Origin: Dongia sedimenti
GTDB lineage: Bacteria; Pseudomonadota; Alphaproteobacteria; Dongiales; Dongiaceae
NCBI GenBank assembly: GCA_030715195.1
Contig: JAUYVI010000006.1
Location: forward strand, 1-64,000
Direction: 5' to 3'
DNA length: 64,000 bases
Part shown: in pieces, positions 52,604-60,526 of the stretch
How the letters are laid out: each line of letters opens with the position of its first letter
Numbering within the stretch: position 1 is the stretch's first letter
Notes under the pieces: generated by a model
Seen by the model: only the letters and a program-made list of their open reading frames with translations
What the model was told of the DNA's origin: nothing
Database searches by the model: none
Translations under genes and position numbers: made by a program

Positions 52604-53542
52604 ATGGACCAGTTGATCGGCGGCGCGCCCGGGGCCGGAGCGCCCGGCGCCAATGCCGCAGACCTCATCAAGGACAGCAACCAACAGACCTTTGCCCAGG
52701 ACGTCATCGACGTCTCGATGCAGGTGCCGGTGATCGTCGATTTCTGGGCGCCGTGGTGCGGGCCCTGCAAGCAGCTCGGCCCGCTGATCGAGAAGGTGGT
52801 CAAGGAAGCCAAGGGCGCGGTGCGCCTGGTGAAGATCAACGTCGATGAGAGCCAGGCGCTCGCGGCGCAGCTCCGCATCCAATCGATCCCCGCGGTCTAT
52901 GCCTTCTTCCAAGGCCGCCCGGTCGACGGGTTCGTCGGCGCGCAGCCCGAAAGCCAGCTGAAGCAGTTCGTCCAGCGCCTCGCCAAGATGGGCGCCGCCG
53001 GCGCCGGTCCCTCGCCGGTCGATGAAGCGCTGGAGCAGGCCGAGGCGGCCTTCGCCGAGGGTGATTTCGGCGCGGCCAGCGCGATCTTCGGCCAGGTGCT
53101 GGACCACGAAAGCGACAACGCCAAAGCGATCGCCGGCCTGGTGCGCTGCTCGATCGCGACCGGCGATCTCGCCGGGGCCAAGGAGATGCTGGAGGGCGTG
53201 ACGCCGGAGCTGCTGAAGAACCCGGCCATCGGATCCGCGGTGAGCCAGCTCGAACTGGCCGAGGCCGGGCAGAAGGCGGCCGGCCAGACCCAGCAGCTGC
53301 AAGCCCGCATCGATGCCAATCCGAAGGATTTCGAGGCCCGCCACGATCTCGCCATTGCGCAATTCGCGGCCGGTGAGCGCGAGGCGGCGATCGACCAGCT
53401 GCTGGAAATCTTCAAGGCCAATCGCGCCTGGAACGAAGACGCGGCGCGCAAGCAGCTGGTGAAGTTCTTCGAGGCGATGGGCCCGACCGATCCCCTGACC
53501 CTGGCGGGGCGACGGAAACTGTCCTCCCTGATGTTCTCTTAG
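52604..53542 (+). CDS. thioredoxin/TPR co-chaperone-like protein (CnoX/YbbN type)
   Basis: A 312-residue protein with a thioredoxin domain (about 20-130) and active site WCGPC (51-55), then TPR-like helices (about 140-305) with DNAKAIAGLVRC and FEARHDLAIAQFAAG. In relatives this pair acts as a holdase/redox co-factor for chaperonin clients; in some, such as E. coli CnoX, the active-site Cys is lost, but here both Cys are present, so true redox activity is likely. The ATG at 52604 is chosen. It heads the run LON-like, Trm112-like, DUF971. Confidence 0.9.
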   Translation: MDQLIGGAPGAGAPGANAADLIKDSNQQTFAQDVIDVSMQVPVIVDFWAPWCGPCKQLGPLIEKVVKEAKGAVRLVKINVDESQALAAQLRIQSIPAVYAFFQGRPVDGFVGAQPESQLKQFVQRLAKMGAAGAGPSPVDEALEQAEAAFAEGDFGAASAIFGQVLDHESDNAKAIAGLVRCSIATGDLAGAKEMLEGVTPELLKNPAIGSAVSQLELAEAGQKAAGQTQQLQARIDANPKDFEARHDLAIAQFAAGEREAAIDQLLEIFKANRAWNEDAARKQLVKFFEAMGPTDPLTLAGRRKLSSLMFS

Positions 53543-53555
53543 GAGAGGCGCGGGC

Positions 53556-54266
53556 ATGGGGTCGGACTCGTCCGAGCAGGCGCAATCCCGTCGCGGCTTC
53601 GAGCCCGGCTTCGCCGATCTGCCGCGCAGCATGGCGATCTTTCCGCTGACCGGCGCGCTGCTGGTGCCAGGGGGCCGGATGCCGTTGAACATCTTCGAGC
53701 CGCGCTACCTCGCGATGACGCGCCACGCCCTGGCGCAGCCCGACCGGCTGATCGGCATGGTGCAGCCGAAGCAGCGGGGCATCGAACGCAAGACCGATGC
53801 GGATTTCCAGCCGGAGGTCGAGAGCGTCGGCTGTGCCGGCCGCCTCGTCGCCTTCGAGGAAACCGATGACGGCCGCTATCAGATCACGCTCTCCGGGCTG
53901 ATCCGCTTCAAGATCCGCAACGAGCTGCCGCGCGGTGCCGGCGGCTTTCGCCTGGTCGAACCGGATTTCGCGCCGTTCGCCGAGGACATCGCCCAGGGCG
54001 ACTACACGCTGACCGGCCGGGCGCGATTCATCGCGACCTTGAAGGGCTATTTCGAGACCCGCAATGCGACCGTCGATTGGAAGGCGATCGACGCCATGGC
54101 GGATCGGCAGCTGGTGATCTCGCTTGCCATGCTCTGCCCGTTCTCGCCGGACGAGAAGCAGGCCTTGCTGGAATGCCGCGATCTCGTGCAGCTGGGCGAG
54201 ATGCTGCTGGCTCTGTTCGAGCTCGCGGTGCGCGGTCGCACCGACGACCAGCGGCCGCTGCATTGA
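53556..54266 (+). CDS. LON protease N-terminal (substrate-binding) domain protein
   Basis: A 236-residue protein made only of a LON N-terminal-like domain: AIFPLTGALLVPGGRMPLNIFEPRYLAM at about 25-55, GCAGRLVAFEETDDGRYQITLSGLIRF in the middle. The ATPase and protease parts of Lon are absent. It probably binds proteins or unfolded clients, in keeping with the CnoX-like neighbour 13 bp upstream. It precedes the Trm112-like gene by 9 bp. Confidence 0.9.
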   Translation: MGSDSSEQAQSRRGFEPGFADLPRSMAIFPLTGALLVPGGRMPLNIFEPRYLAMTRHALAQPDRLIGMVQPKQRGIERKTDADFQPEVESVGCAGRLVAFEETDDGRYQITLSGLIRFKIRNELPRGAGGFRLVEPDFAPFAEDIAQGDYTLTGRARFIATLKGYFETRNATVDWKAIDAMADRQLVISLAMLCPFSPDEKQALLECRDLVQLGEMLLALFELAVRGRTDDQRPLH

Positions 54267-54275
54267 GGATGCGCC

Positions 54276-54476
54276 ATGTCTGACCCCGTCGCCGTCGATC
54301 CCAAGCTGCTCGAGATCCTGGTCTGCCCCCTCACCAAGGGGCCGCTGATCTACAACGCGAAGAGCCAGGAACTGCTCAGCCGCCAGGCGGGGCTCGCCTA
54401 TCCGATCCGCGACGGCATCCCGATCATGCTGGCCGATGAAGCCCGGCCGCTGACCGACGACGAGATGCGGGGATGA
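54276..54476 (+). CDS. Trm112 family protein
   Basis: A 66-residue protein of the bacterial YcaR/Trm112-like family: [23 protein letters not shown] and the [17 protein letters not shown] end. Only one Cys of the usual zinc-ribbon is left, as is common in bacterial members. In eukaryotes Trm112 supports methyltransferases; in bacteria the role is not well defined. It overlaps the DUF971 gene by 4 bp. Confidence 0.93.
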   Translation: MSDPVAVDPKLLEILVCPLTKGPLIYNAKSQELLSRQAGLAYPIRDGIPIMLADEARPLTDDEMRG

Positions 54477-54859
54477 GTGGCGGCTTCAAGACGCCGATCG
54501 TCCGCCAGGTCTGGCCGGTCGAGATCCGGCTGAAGAGTCAGGAGAAGGCGCTGGAGATCGACTTCGACGACGGCTCGAAGTTCCGCTATCCGGCCGAGCT
54601 GCTGCGGGTCGAAAGCCCCTCCGCCGAGGTGCAGGGCCACGGACCCGGCCAGAAGACCCTGGTCGCCGGCCGCCGGCATGTCGGCATCATGAGCCTGGAG
54701 CCGGTCGGCAATTATGCCATCCGCATCAAATTCGACGACCTGCACGACACCGGCATCTTCACCTGGCGCTATCTCTACGGCCTCGGCAAGCATGCCGATG
54801 AACTCTTCGCCGCCTATGTGAAGGCGCTGGAAGAGAGGGGCCTCAGCCGCGAGCCCTGA
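54473..54859 (+). CDS. DUF971 (gamma-butyrobetaine hydroxylase N-terminal-like) protein
   Basis: A 128-residue DUF971 protein: [43 protein letters not shown] followed by [33 protein letters not shown]. The domain is related to the zinc-binding N-terminal part of gamma-butyrobetaine hydroxylase and is thought to be linked with iron-sulfur cluster handling. It starts in a 4-bp overlap with the Trm112-like gene. Its 3' end overlaps the converging HAD gene by 17 bp. Confidence 0.9.
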   Translation: MSGGFKTPIVRQVWPVEIRLKSQEKALEIDFDDGSKFRYPAELLRVESPSAEVQGHGPGQKTLVAGRRHVGIMSLEPVGNYAIRIKFDDLHDTGIFTWRYLYGLGKHADELFAAYVKALEERGLSREP

Positions 54860-55526
54860 CGGCCGGGCAGGCGAGTGCCGGCGCGAGGGCATCATGTCCG
54901 CCGATCACCCGGTCGGCGCCGGCCTCCAGCAGGCGTTGTGCGTGACCGCTGCGGCAATGGCTGCCGCCGGTGAAGCCGATCGCCGTCATGCCCGCCGCCT
55001 TGGCAGCATGCACGCCGTGCACGCTGTCCTCGATCACCACGCAGCGGTCGGGGGCGGCTTGCATTTCCCGAGCGGCATAGAGGAACAGGTCTGGCGCGGG
55101 CTTGCCGTTCTGCACCATCGTCGAGCTGAAGATGTGCGGGGCGAAGCGCGCATAGAGGCCGACCTTGCCGAGGCTGAGGCGCAGCCGCTCCGGCGTGCTC
55201 GACGAGGCGACGCAGGCCGGAATGGTCAGGCCGTCGAGCACCGCCTCGATGCCGCCTATCGCGACCAGCCGCGCTTCAAGCAGGCTCTCGGTCTCCTGCG
55301 CCGCCTCGGCGCTGATGCCGGGCGGCAGGGTCACCTTGAACCAGGCTTCCATGAAGGCGAGTTCGCTCTTCCAGCTCAAGCCGGTGCAATGATCTAAGAT
55401 GAACGCGGCATCCACCGGGAGCCCGTGGCGCGTGAAGACCCGCACCTCCGCCTCGATCGCGAGAATCTCGCTGTCGATCAGGACGCCGTCGCAGTCGAAG
55501 ATGACAAGGTCGAAGCAGCAACTCAA
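54843..55526 (-). CDS. HAD family hydrolase (phosphatase/phosphoglucomutase-like)
   Basis: A 227-residue HAD-superfamily protein. Motif I is FDCDGVLIDSE (nucleophile and acid Asp), motif II ACVASSSTPERL, motif III has the Lys near MVQNGKPAPDLFLYAA, and motif IV CVVIEDSVHGVHAAKAAGM. The cap resembles GS1-like phosphatases such as YieH. It starts with TTG at 55526, which overlaps the TGA of the UbiH-like gene, so the two are coupled. The substrate is unknown, probably a small phosphate ester. Confidence 0.9.
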   Translation of the reverse strand: MSCCFDLVIFDCDGVLIDSEILAIEAEVRVFTRHGLPVDAAFILDHCTGLSWKSELAFMEAWFKVTLPPGISAEAAQETESLLEARLVAIGGIEAVLDGLTIPACVASSSTPERLRLSLGKVGLYARFAPHIFSSTMVQNGKPAPDLFLYAAREMQAAPDRCVVIEDSVHGVHAAKAAGMTAIGFTGGSHCRSGHAQRLLEAGADRVIGGHDALAPALACPAVRARG

Positions 55527-56836
55527 AGCGGCAAGCCGCGCACCAGCCGCGGCAGGTCGCCGACCACGCCCATGGCGTGGCGCATCGCCATGCGCTTCAG
55601 CGGCTTGGCGAGATTGAAGGCGAAGAAGCCGAGATCGCGCGCCAGCCGTAGCGGCGGCAGGTCGTTGGAGAAGAGCCGCACCAGCCCGTCGGTGAATCCG
55701 GTCAGCAGCAGGTTGTCGAACCGCCGCCAGCGCGCGTAGTTCTCCAGGACCGCGAGGCTGCCGAGATCGAGGCCGAGACGATGGCCGTCGACCAAGGCCT
55801 CCGCCAGTGCCGCGACATCGCGCACGCCGAGATTGAAACCCTGACCGGCCACTGGATGGATCGCATGGGCGGCGTCGCCGACCAGCACGGCGCCGTCCCG
55901 GGCATAGGCATCGGCCAGCAGCAGCCGCATCGGATAGGAGAAGCGCGGGCCGATCGGCATCAGCTTTCCCAGGGTGGTGCCGAAGCGGCGCTCGATCTCG
56001 GCGGCGAGGCTCTCATCGTCGAGGCTCAAGAGCCAGGGGACGATGCGCGGATCCTCGGTCCAGACGATCGAGGAGCGGTGCATCCCCTCCGCATCGGTCA
56101 TCGGCAGCATGGCGAAGGGGCCGGCCGGCAGGAAGTTCTCGTGGGCCACGCCGCGATGGTCGCGCTCATGGGCGACGGTGCAGACGATGGCGGTCTGGTT
56201 GTAGCCGAACTCCTTGAAGCCGATACCCGCGAAACGGCGCACCGCGGAATGCCGGCCGTCGGCGGCGATCACCAGGCGCGCGCGAATCTCGCGCCCGTCC
56301 TGCAGGCGCAAGGCGGCATTCCCGCTTTCGAACTGCACCTCGGCGACGCGGGCCGGCGCGATATGTGTCAGGTTTGGCGTCTCGGCGAGGCGTTTCAGCA
56401 AGCCGCGGCGGATCGCGCGGTTCTCGACGATCCAGCCGAAGGGCGGCTGCGTCCCGGCTGCGATCGCGCCTTCCGGCAGGTCGCGGTGATTGTAATGCAC
56501 GAAGAACGGGCTCTCATGCGCGGACTTCGCCAGGCCGGCACGCCAGCCGCCGTCGGAGGCGCGGATCTCGCGGATCGGCGACACGTCCGCCTCGAGATAG
56601 TCCCAGGCGCCGACTCCGGCCAGCACCTGCTGCGAGCCATAGGCGATCGCCGAGGAACGGCCGTCGAAGGTCGCCTCGGTCAGCGCGGGCAGCGGCTCGG
56701 CCTCGATCAGCAGGGTCGGGATCCCGGCGCCGGCGGTCGCCGCGGCCAGGGTCATGCCGACCAGGCCGCCGCCGACGATGGCGACCTCGGGGGCAACCCC
56801 CGGGGCAACCTGGGGCAAGGAATTGCTTCGCATCAT
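55523..56836 (-). CDS. UbiH/UbiF/VisC/COQ6-family ubiquinone biosynthesis FAD hydroxylase
   Basis: About 437 residues; the likely ATG is 56836 or 56833. FAD-binding GGGLVGMTLAAATAGAG is at the N-terminus, a DG motif in LVIAADGRHSAVRR and the second FAD motif VLVGDAAHAIHPVAGQGFNLGVRD. The enzyme adds a hydroxyl to the ubiquinone ring precursor. In alphaproteobacteria one or two such enzymes (UbiL, UbiM types) carry out several positions, so I give no gene symbol. It is translationally coupled to the HAD gene downstream. Confidence 0.92.
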   Translation of the reverse strand: MMRSNSLPQVAPGVAPEVAIVGGGLVGMTLAAATAGAGIPTLLIEAEPLPALTEATFDGRSSAIAYGSQQVLAGVGAWDYLEADVSPIREIRASDGGWRAGLAKSAHESPFFVHYNHRDLPEGAIAAGTQPPFGWIVENRAIRRGLLKRLAETPNLTHIAPARVAEVQFESGNAALRLQDGREIRARLVIAADGRHSAVRRFAGIGFKEFGYNQTAIVCTVAHERDHRGVAHENFLPAGPFAMLPMTDAEGMHRSSIVWTEDPRIVPWLLSLDDESLAAEIERRFGTTLGKLMPIGPRFSYPMRLLLADAYARDGAVLVGDAAHAIHPVAGQGFNLGVRDVAALAEALVDGHRLGLDLGSLAVLENYARWRRFDNLLLTGFTDGLVRLFSNDLPPLRLARDLGFFAFNLAKPLKRMAMRHAMGVVGDLPRLVRGLPL

Positions 56837-56925
56837 GCCGGGCACCTTGCCCGGCTTGCATTTCGCCTGTCCAGCCGCAAAATAGCCGCAGAGTCACGCT
56901 AGCAAGCAGGGAACATCCCTCGGGC

Positions 56926-58119
56926 ATGAGTCGACCCATGAGATTCCTCTGCGTTTTTGCGCTGCTCGGTTGCGCCGCCCTTTGCGCCGGTCCGCGAACC
57001 GCCGCCGCCGACTATGTCGTCTATTATGCCACGGTGAGCTGCGACGCCGCGCAACACACGGCGACGATCACCCTCGGCCAATCAGAGAGCGAACCCCGGC
57101 CGCCCGAGCCGCCGGAAAACCGGCGGCTGAACGCCGATCCGACCCAGGATCAGAGCTTCGAGTTGCAAGGCGCCTCCGGTCCGGGCGATTGCCACCTGAC
57201 GCCGGATATTCTGCTCCGCGCCAAGGTCGGCGAAGGACACGCGATGCCCTACGGCATGTGCGGCGCGGATCCCGCGGTCTGGCTCAGCGTCTGGGTGGAC
57301 CAACGCAAATGGCTGTCGGCGTTTCACATCGCCGGAAGCTGTGCTGAGGAGGTGCTCTCCAAGATCGTGGTGACGCCGGACGAGATCCGAACCTGCACCT
57401 GGCCGGCTGAGAGCCACGATCCGGAAACCTGTACGGTGAAGAAGGCCGCCGAACTGCCGGCCGACGTTGATTACGATGAGTTCTCCGCCGTTGCTGGCCA
57501 AAACCCGCCGGGCACCGTGAAGGTCGAATACGCCGAGGACACGGAGCTCTGCAACGCCGTGGTAACCCGGCAGGACAACGAGTTCGGCCAGCCGGATTGG
57601 CAGGTCGACGTGCCGAACGACGCGAAGGGCAAGCTCTTTATCGACTACCAGGGCGGTCTTTACGAATACAGTGGCGGCTTCACCCACGATCTCTTCGACA
57701 TCGACAACAGCGGCACGCCGCGGATGATCTACGGCTTCCATCCGAGCAACCACGCCAACGATGCGGACATGTATTTCCTTTCGCCGGGAGCGGCGGTCGA
57801 TCAGGCCTGGCCGAAAATCTCCGAGAAGATGCTCTATGCAGGCAGCGCCTATATCTTCCCCTTGAGCTTCGGCAAATGCGGCAACCATCCCTGCGGACCG
57901 GCCGACGATCCGGAGGAGGGCGCGATCGGATTCCGCCACTACCCGATCGAGATCCGCTTCCGCTATCTCCATGAGACACCGTTCGTCTGGCGCGGCGCTA
58001 GCTACTTCCTGTTGAACTCCATGGACTCGGATGCGGAGCATCTCTATGCGGTGCTGAAGCCCAACCCGAAGGGCTTCGACGAGACCTGCATCCTCAACAA
58101 GGTTCCGGAGACGTATTAA
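56926..58119 (+). CDS. secreted Cys-rich protein of unknown function
   Basis: 397 residues from the ATG at 56926 (another ATG at 56938). It has a Sec signal peptide (MRFLCVFALLGCAALCAGPRTAAA), cleaved near ADY; a lipobox is not convincing. The mature part has about a dozen Cys (for example GDCHL, RTCTWP, ETCTVKK, GKCGNHPCG, ETCILNK), suggesting disulfides in the periplasm or outside. Aromatic and acidic residues are frequent, as in beta-rich secreted folds. I do not recognise the family. It is one base from the methyltransferase gene on the same strand. Confidence 0.8.
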   Translation: MSRPMRFLCVFALLGCAALCAGPRTAAADYVVYYATVSCDAAQHTATITLGQSESEPRPPEPPENRRLNADPTQDQSFELQGASGPGDCHLTPDILLRAKVGEGHAMPYGMCGADPAVWLSVWVDQRKWLSAFHIAGSCAEEVLSKIVVTPDEIRTCTWPAESHDPETCTVKKAAELPADVDYDEFSAVAGQNPPGTVKVEYAEDTELCNAVVTRQDNEFGQPDWQVDVPNDAKGKLFIDYQGGLYEYSGGFTHDLFDIDNSGTPRMIYGFHPSNHANDADMYFLSPGAAVDQAWPKISEKMLYAGSAYIFPLSFGKCGNHPCGPADDPEEGAIGFRHYPIEIRFRYLHETPFVWRGASYFLLNSMDSDAEHLYAVLKPNPKGFDETCILNKVPETY

Positions 58120-58120
58120 G

Positions 58121-58903
58121 ATGAGCACCGGATTGGACTTCAAGACCGACTGGAATCACGCGGCCGGCGACTATGCCAAGCATCGCGCCGGCTTTCCCGA
58201 CTGGTTCTTCGATCGCATGGAAGCGGCGCGCTTGTTCCGGCCGGGGATGCGCGTCCTCGATCTCGCGACCGGCACCGGCACGCTGGCGCGCGGCTTCGCC
58301 AAGCGCGGCGGCATCGTCACCGGGCTCGACATCGCGCCGCAGATGATGGCGCAGGCCAAGGCGCTCGATGCGCAGGCCGGTGTCTCGGTCGAGTACGTGC
58401 AGGCGAAGGCCGAGGCGACAGGGATGCCCGACGGAAACTTCGACCTCATCAGCGCCGGGACCTGCTGGTTCTGGTTCGATGGCGATCTCGCGGCAGCAGA
58501 AGCGGCGCGCGTGCTGAAACCCGGCGGGCATCTGATGATCGCGATGCTCGCCTGGCTGCCGCTGAAGAACAGCGTCGTCGCCGCGAGCGAGCGGCTGATC
58601 GAGAAGCACAATCCCAGCTGGACGCTGGGCAACTACGAGGCGGGCGGCGTGCGCTACCTGCGCGATCTCGCCAATGGCGGATTCGACAGCCGCGAGATGT
58701 TCGCGGTGGATTACGACATCCCGTACAGCCACGAGGCCTGGCTTGGCCGGATCCGTGCCTCGGCCGGCGTCAGCGCCAGCCTCGGCGCCGAAGCCGTGGC
58801 CGCATTCGATGCGGAGCATGCGGCCATGCTGAAGCGGGATTTTCCCGACGACCCGATGCAGGTGCCGCACCGGGTCGTCGCGACTTGGGGACGGAAACCC
58901 TAG
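58121..58903 (+). CDS. class I SAM-dependent methyltransferase
   Basis: A 260-residue protein with the Methyltransf_11-type core: motif I VLDLATGTGTLARGF at about 45-59, then IVTGLDIAPQMM with the acidic residue that binds the ribose, and VLKPGGHLMIAML. The substrate is unknown. It starts one base after the unknown secreted protein, and its 3' end overlaps the converging DUF4139 gene by 4 bp. Confidence 0.9.
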   Translation: MSTGLDFKTDWNHAAGDYAKHRAGFPDWFFDRMEAARLFRPGMRVLDLATGTGTLARGFAKRGGIVTGLDIAPQMMAQAKALDAQAGVSVEYVQAKAEATGMPDGNFDLISAGTCWFWFDGDLAAAEAARVLKPGGHLMIAMLAWLPLKNSVVAASERLIEKHNPSWTLGNYEAGGVRYLRDLANGGFDSREMFAVDYDIPYSHEAWLGRIRASAGVSASLGAEAVAAFDAEHAAMLKRDFPDDPMQVPHRVVATWGRKP

Positions 58904-60327
58904 AACTGCATCCGCACGCGGTAGGTCAGCGTGGTGCTGCCGTTGGCGGGCACTTCGACCTGCCAGCCGGCGGTCTGGGAGTCGAGCTTCTTGTGCTCCT
59001 GGCTTTCCTTGATCATCTTCCAGTCGCCCGGGACCTGCTCGCGCAAATCGACAGTGATCTTCTCCGGCTTCGCGTTCTTGATCTCGACCTCGTACTCGTT
59101 CTCATAGACCCGGTCGCTGATCTGCTCGAAGTCGGTCTGCTTGGCGCGGGCGGTGATGTCGAAGGCCTGGCCCAGGGTCAGGTTCACGTCCTCGTTCTTC
59201 GGCGTGTGGTCGATCGAATCCTCGCCGACGAACACCGACTCACCCTGGCTATCCGCCTTGTAGACCCGGACGATACCCTTGGGCAGCGGCACGCCGACTT
59301 TCGACTTCTCGTCGTTGACGAATTTCAGCTTCACCGTCGCGTTGACGCGCTCGGCCTCGCCGAAGCTGGTCGAGTAGCGGCCCCAGACATTCGCGGCGTC
59401 GGTGATCAGATATTGCTTGGTGACCGGCACGCCGGTCGCCGCCATCAGCGCCACCTGCTTGGTCTGGTTCTGCTGGATCGTGGTCGGCGTGTCGAGGCGG
59501 TAGAGGTGGTATTCGAAGGACTGCTCCTCGACCATCTTCGGCGCCGGCGCCATGGCGCCCGCACTCTGCGCCATCACCATGTCGCGCTTCATGAACTCCT
59601 GCACCTGGTTCACCTGGCCGGCGACCAGCTGCAACTTGGCGTCCTTGTAGGTGACGCCGCTCTGGTTGGTGAGCGTCACCAGGCCGTTGAGGTCGATGGT
59701 CTTCTCATCGGCCGAGAGCGAGGCGACGTAATCCGCCTGCCAGGAGAGGCCGCGCGAGAGATAGGAGAGCGCCACCGGGGTCGGGCCGGCCTTGTCGCTG
59801 AGGGTCTTGATGACCAGGGTCGGCTTGGCCCGGAGATTGGCCGGCACGGCGCTGAACACCAAACGGCCCGGAACCGCGGTCTCGATCCGGTCGCCGATCT
59901 GCAGCACCACCATGCCGTCGGCGACCGACAGCACCTTGGCCTCTTCCGATGAATCCACGCCGGTGGTCGGGTTGGTGCGGAAGACGCGGATCGCGCTGCC
60001 GACCGATTTCTCCAGCAGCTTCTGCGGGGTCAGCAGGTCGAAGTCGAAATTCTGCTCGGTGACCAGCAGCCCGCCGCCTTGCGTCGTCAGCAAGGCGGTC
60101 TCCGGCCGGATCGCCGCCGAGACATCGACGAAGGCGAGCTCGTTCTCGCCGGTTTTCAAATCGACCTTCCGCTGGTCGCGGATCAGCGCCAGGTCCGAAT
60201 TGTAGATGGTGACGGCGATGCCGGTCTGCTGGTCGGTGCCGACCGAAACCTCGTCGGCGAAAGCCTGGGTGGTGGTGAGCGCCGCCGCGACGAAAGCCGC
60301 GCGGGCGAGAGTCGATGTCGGGATCAT
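58900..60327 (-). CDS. DUF4139 domain protein, exported
   Basis: 475 residues from the ATG at 60327, with a Sec signal peptide (MIPTSTLARAAFVAAALTTTQAFA). The mature part begins DQQTGIAVTIYNSDLALIRDQRKVDL, the pattern of DUF4139 proteins, and has the late domain GDWKMIKESQEHKKLDSQTAGWQVEVPANGS. The family is predicted to be beta-sheet-rich and is found in the periplasm; its function is unknown. An upstream extension to 60414 is open but has no signal-peptide logic. Confidence 0.88.
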   Translation of the reverse strand: MIPTSTLARAAFVAAALTTTQAFADEVSVGTDQQTGIAVTIYNSDLALIRDQRKVDLKTGENELAFVDVSAAIRPETALLTTQGGGLLVTEQNFDFDLLTPQKLLEKSVGSAIRVFRTNPTTGVDSSEEAKVLSVADGMVVLQIGDRIETAVPGRLVFSAVPANLRAKPTLVIKTLSDKAGPTPVALSYLSRGLSWQADYVASLSADEKTIDLNGLVTLTNQSGVTYKDAKLQLVAGQVNQVQEFMKRDMVMAQSAGAMAPAPKMVEEQSFEYHLYRLDTPTTIQQNQTKQVALMAATGVPVTKQYLITDAANVWGRYSTSFGEAERVNATVKLKFVNDEKSKVGVPLPKGIVRVYKADSQGESVFVGEDSIDHTPKNEDVNLTLGQAFDITARAKQTDFEQISDRVYENEYEVEIKNAKPEKITVDLREQVPGDWKMIKESQEHKKLDSQTAGWQVEVPANGSTTLTYRVRMQF

Positions 60328-60526
60328 ACTGCCTCCGATTCCCCGTGATGAGCCTGGGTTATGACGATGCCGACCGATCCCGGCAAGACTATGGCGGCGG
60401 GGCGGCAGCCACAAGGCGCCGGATCGTGCGCGCCGTCACGCACGCAAGCGGCCACCTGCGACCGGCCGCCAATCATGGCGTGACGACCCAGAACAGCTTG
60501 CGGCCTTCGAACGTTCCCAATCCTCG

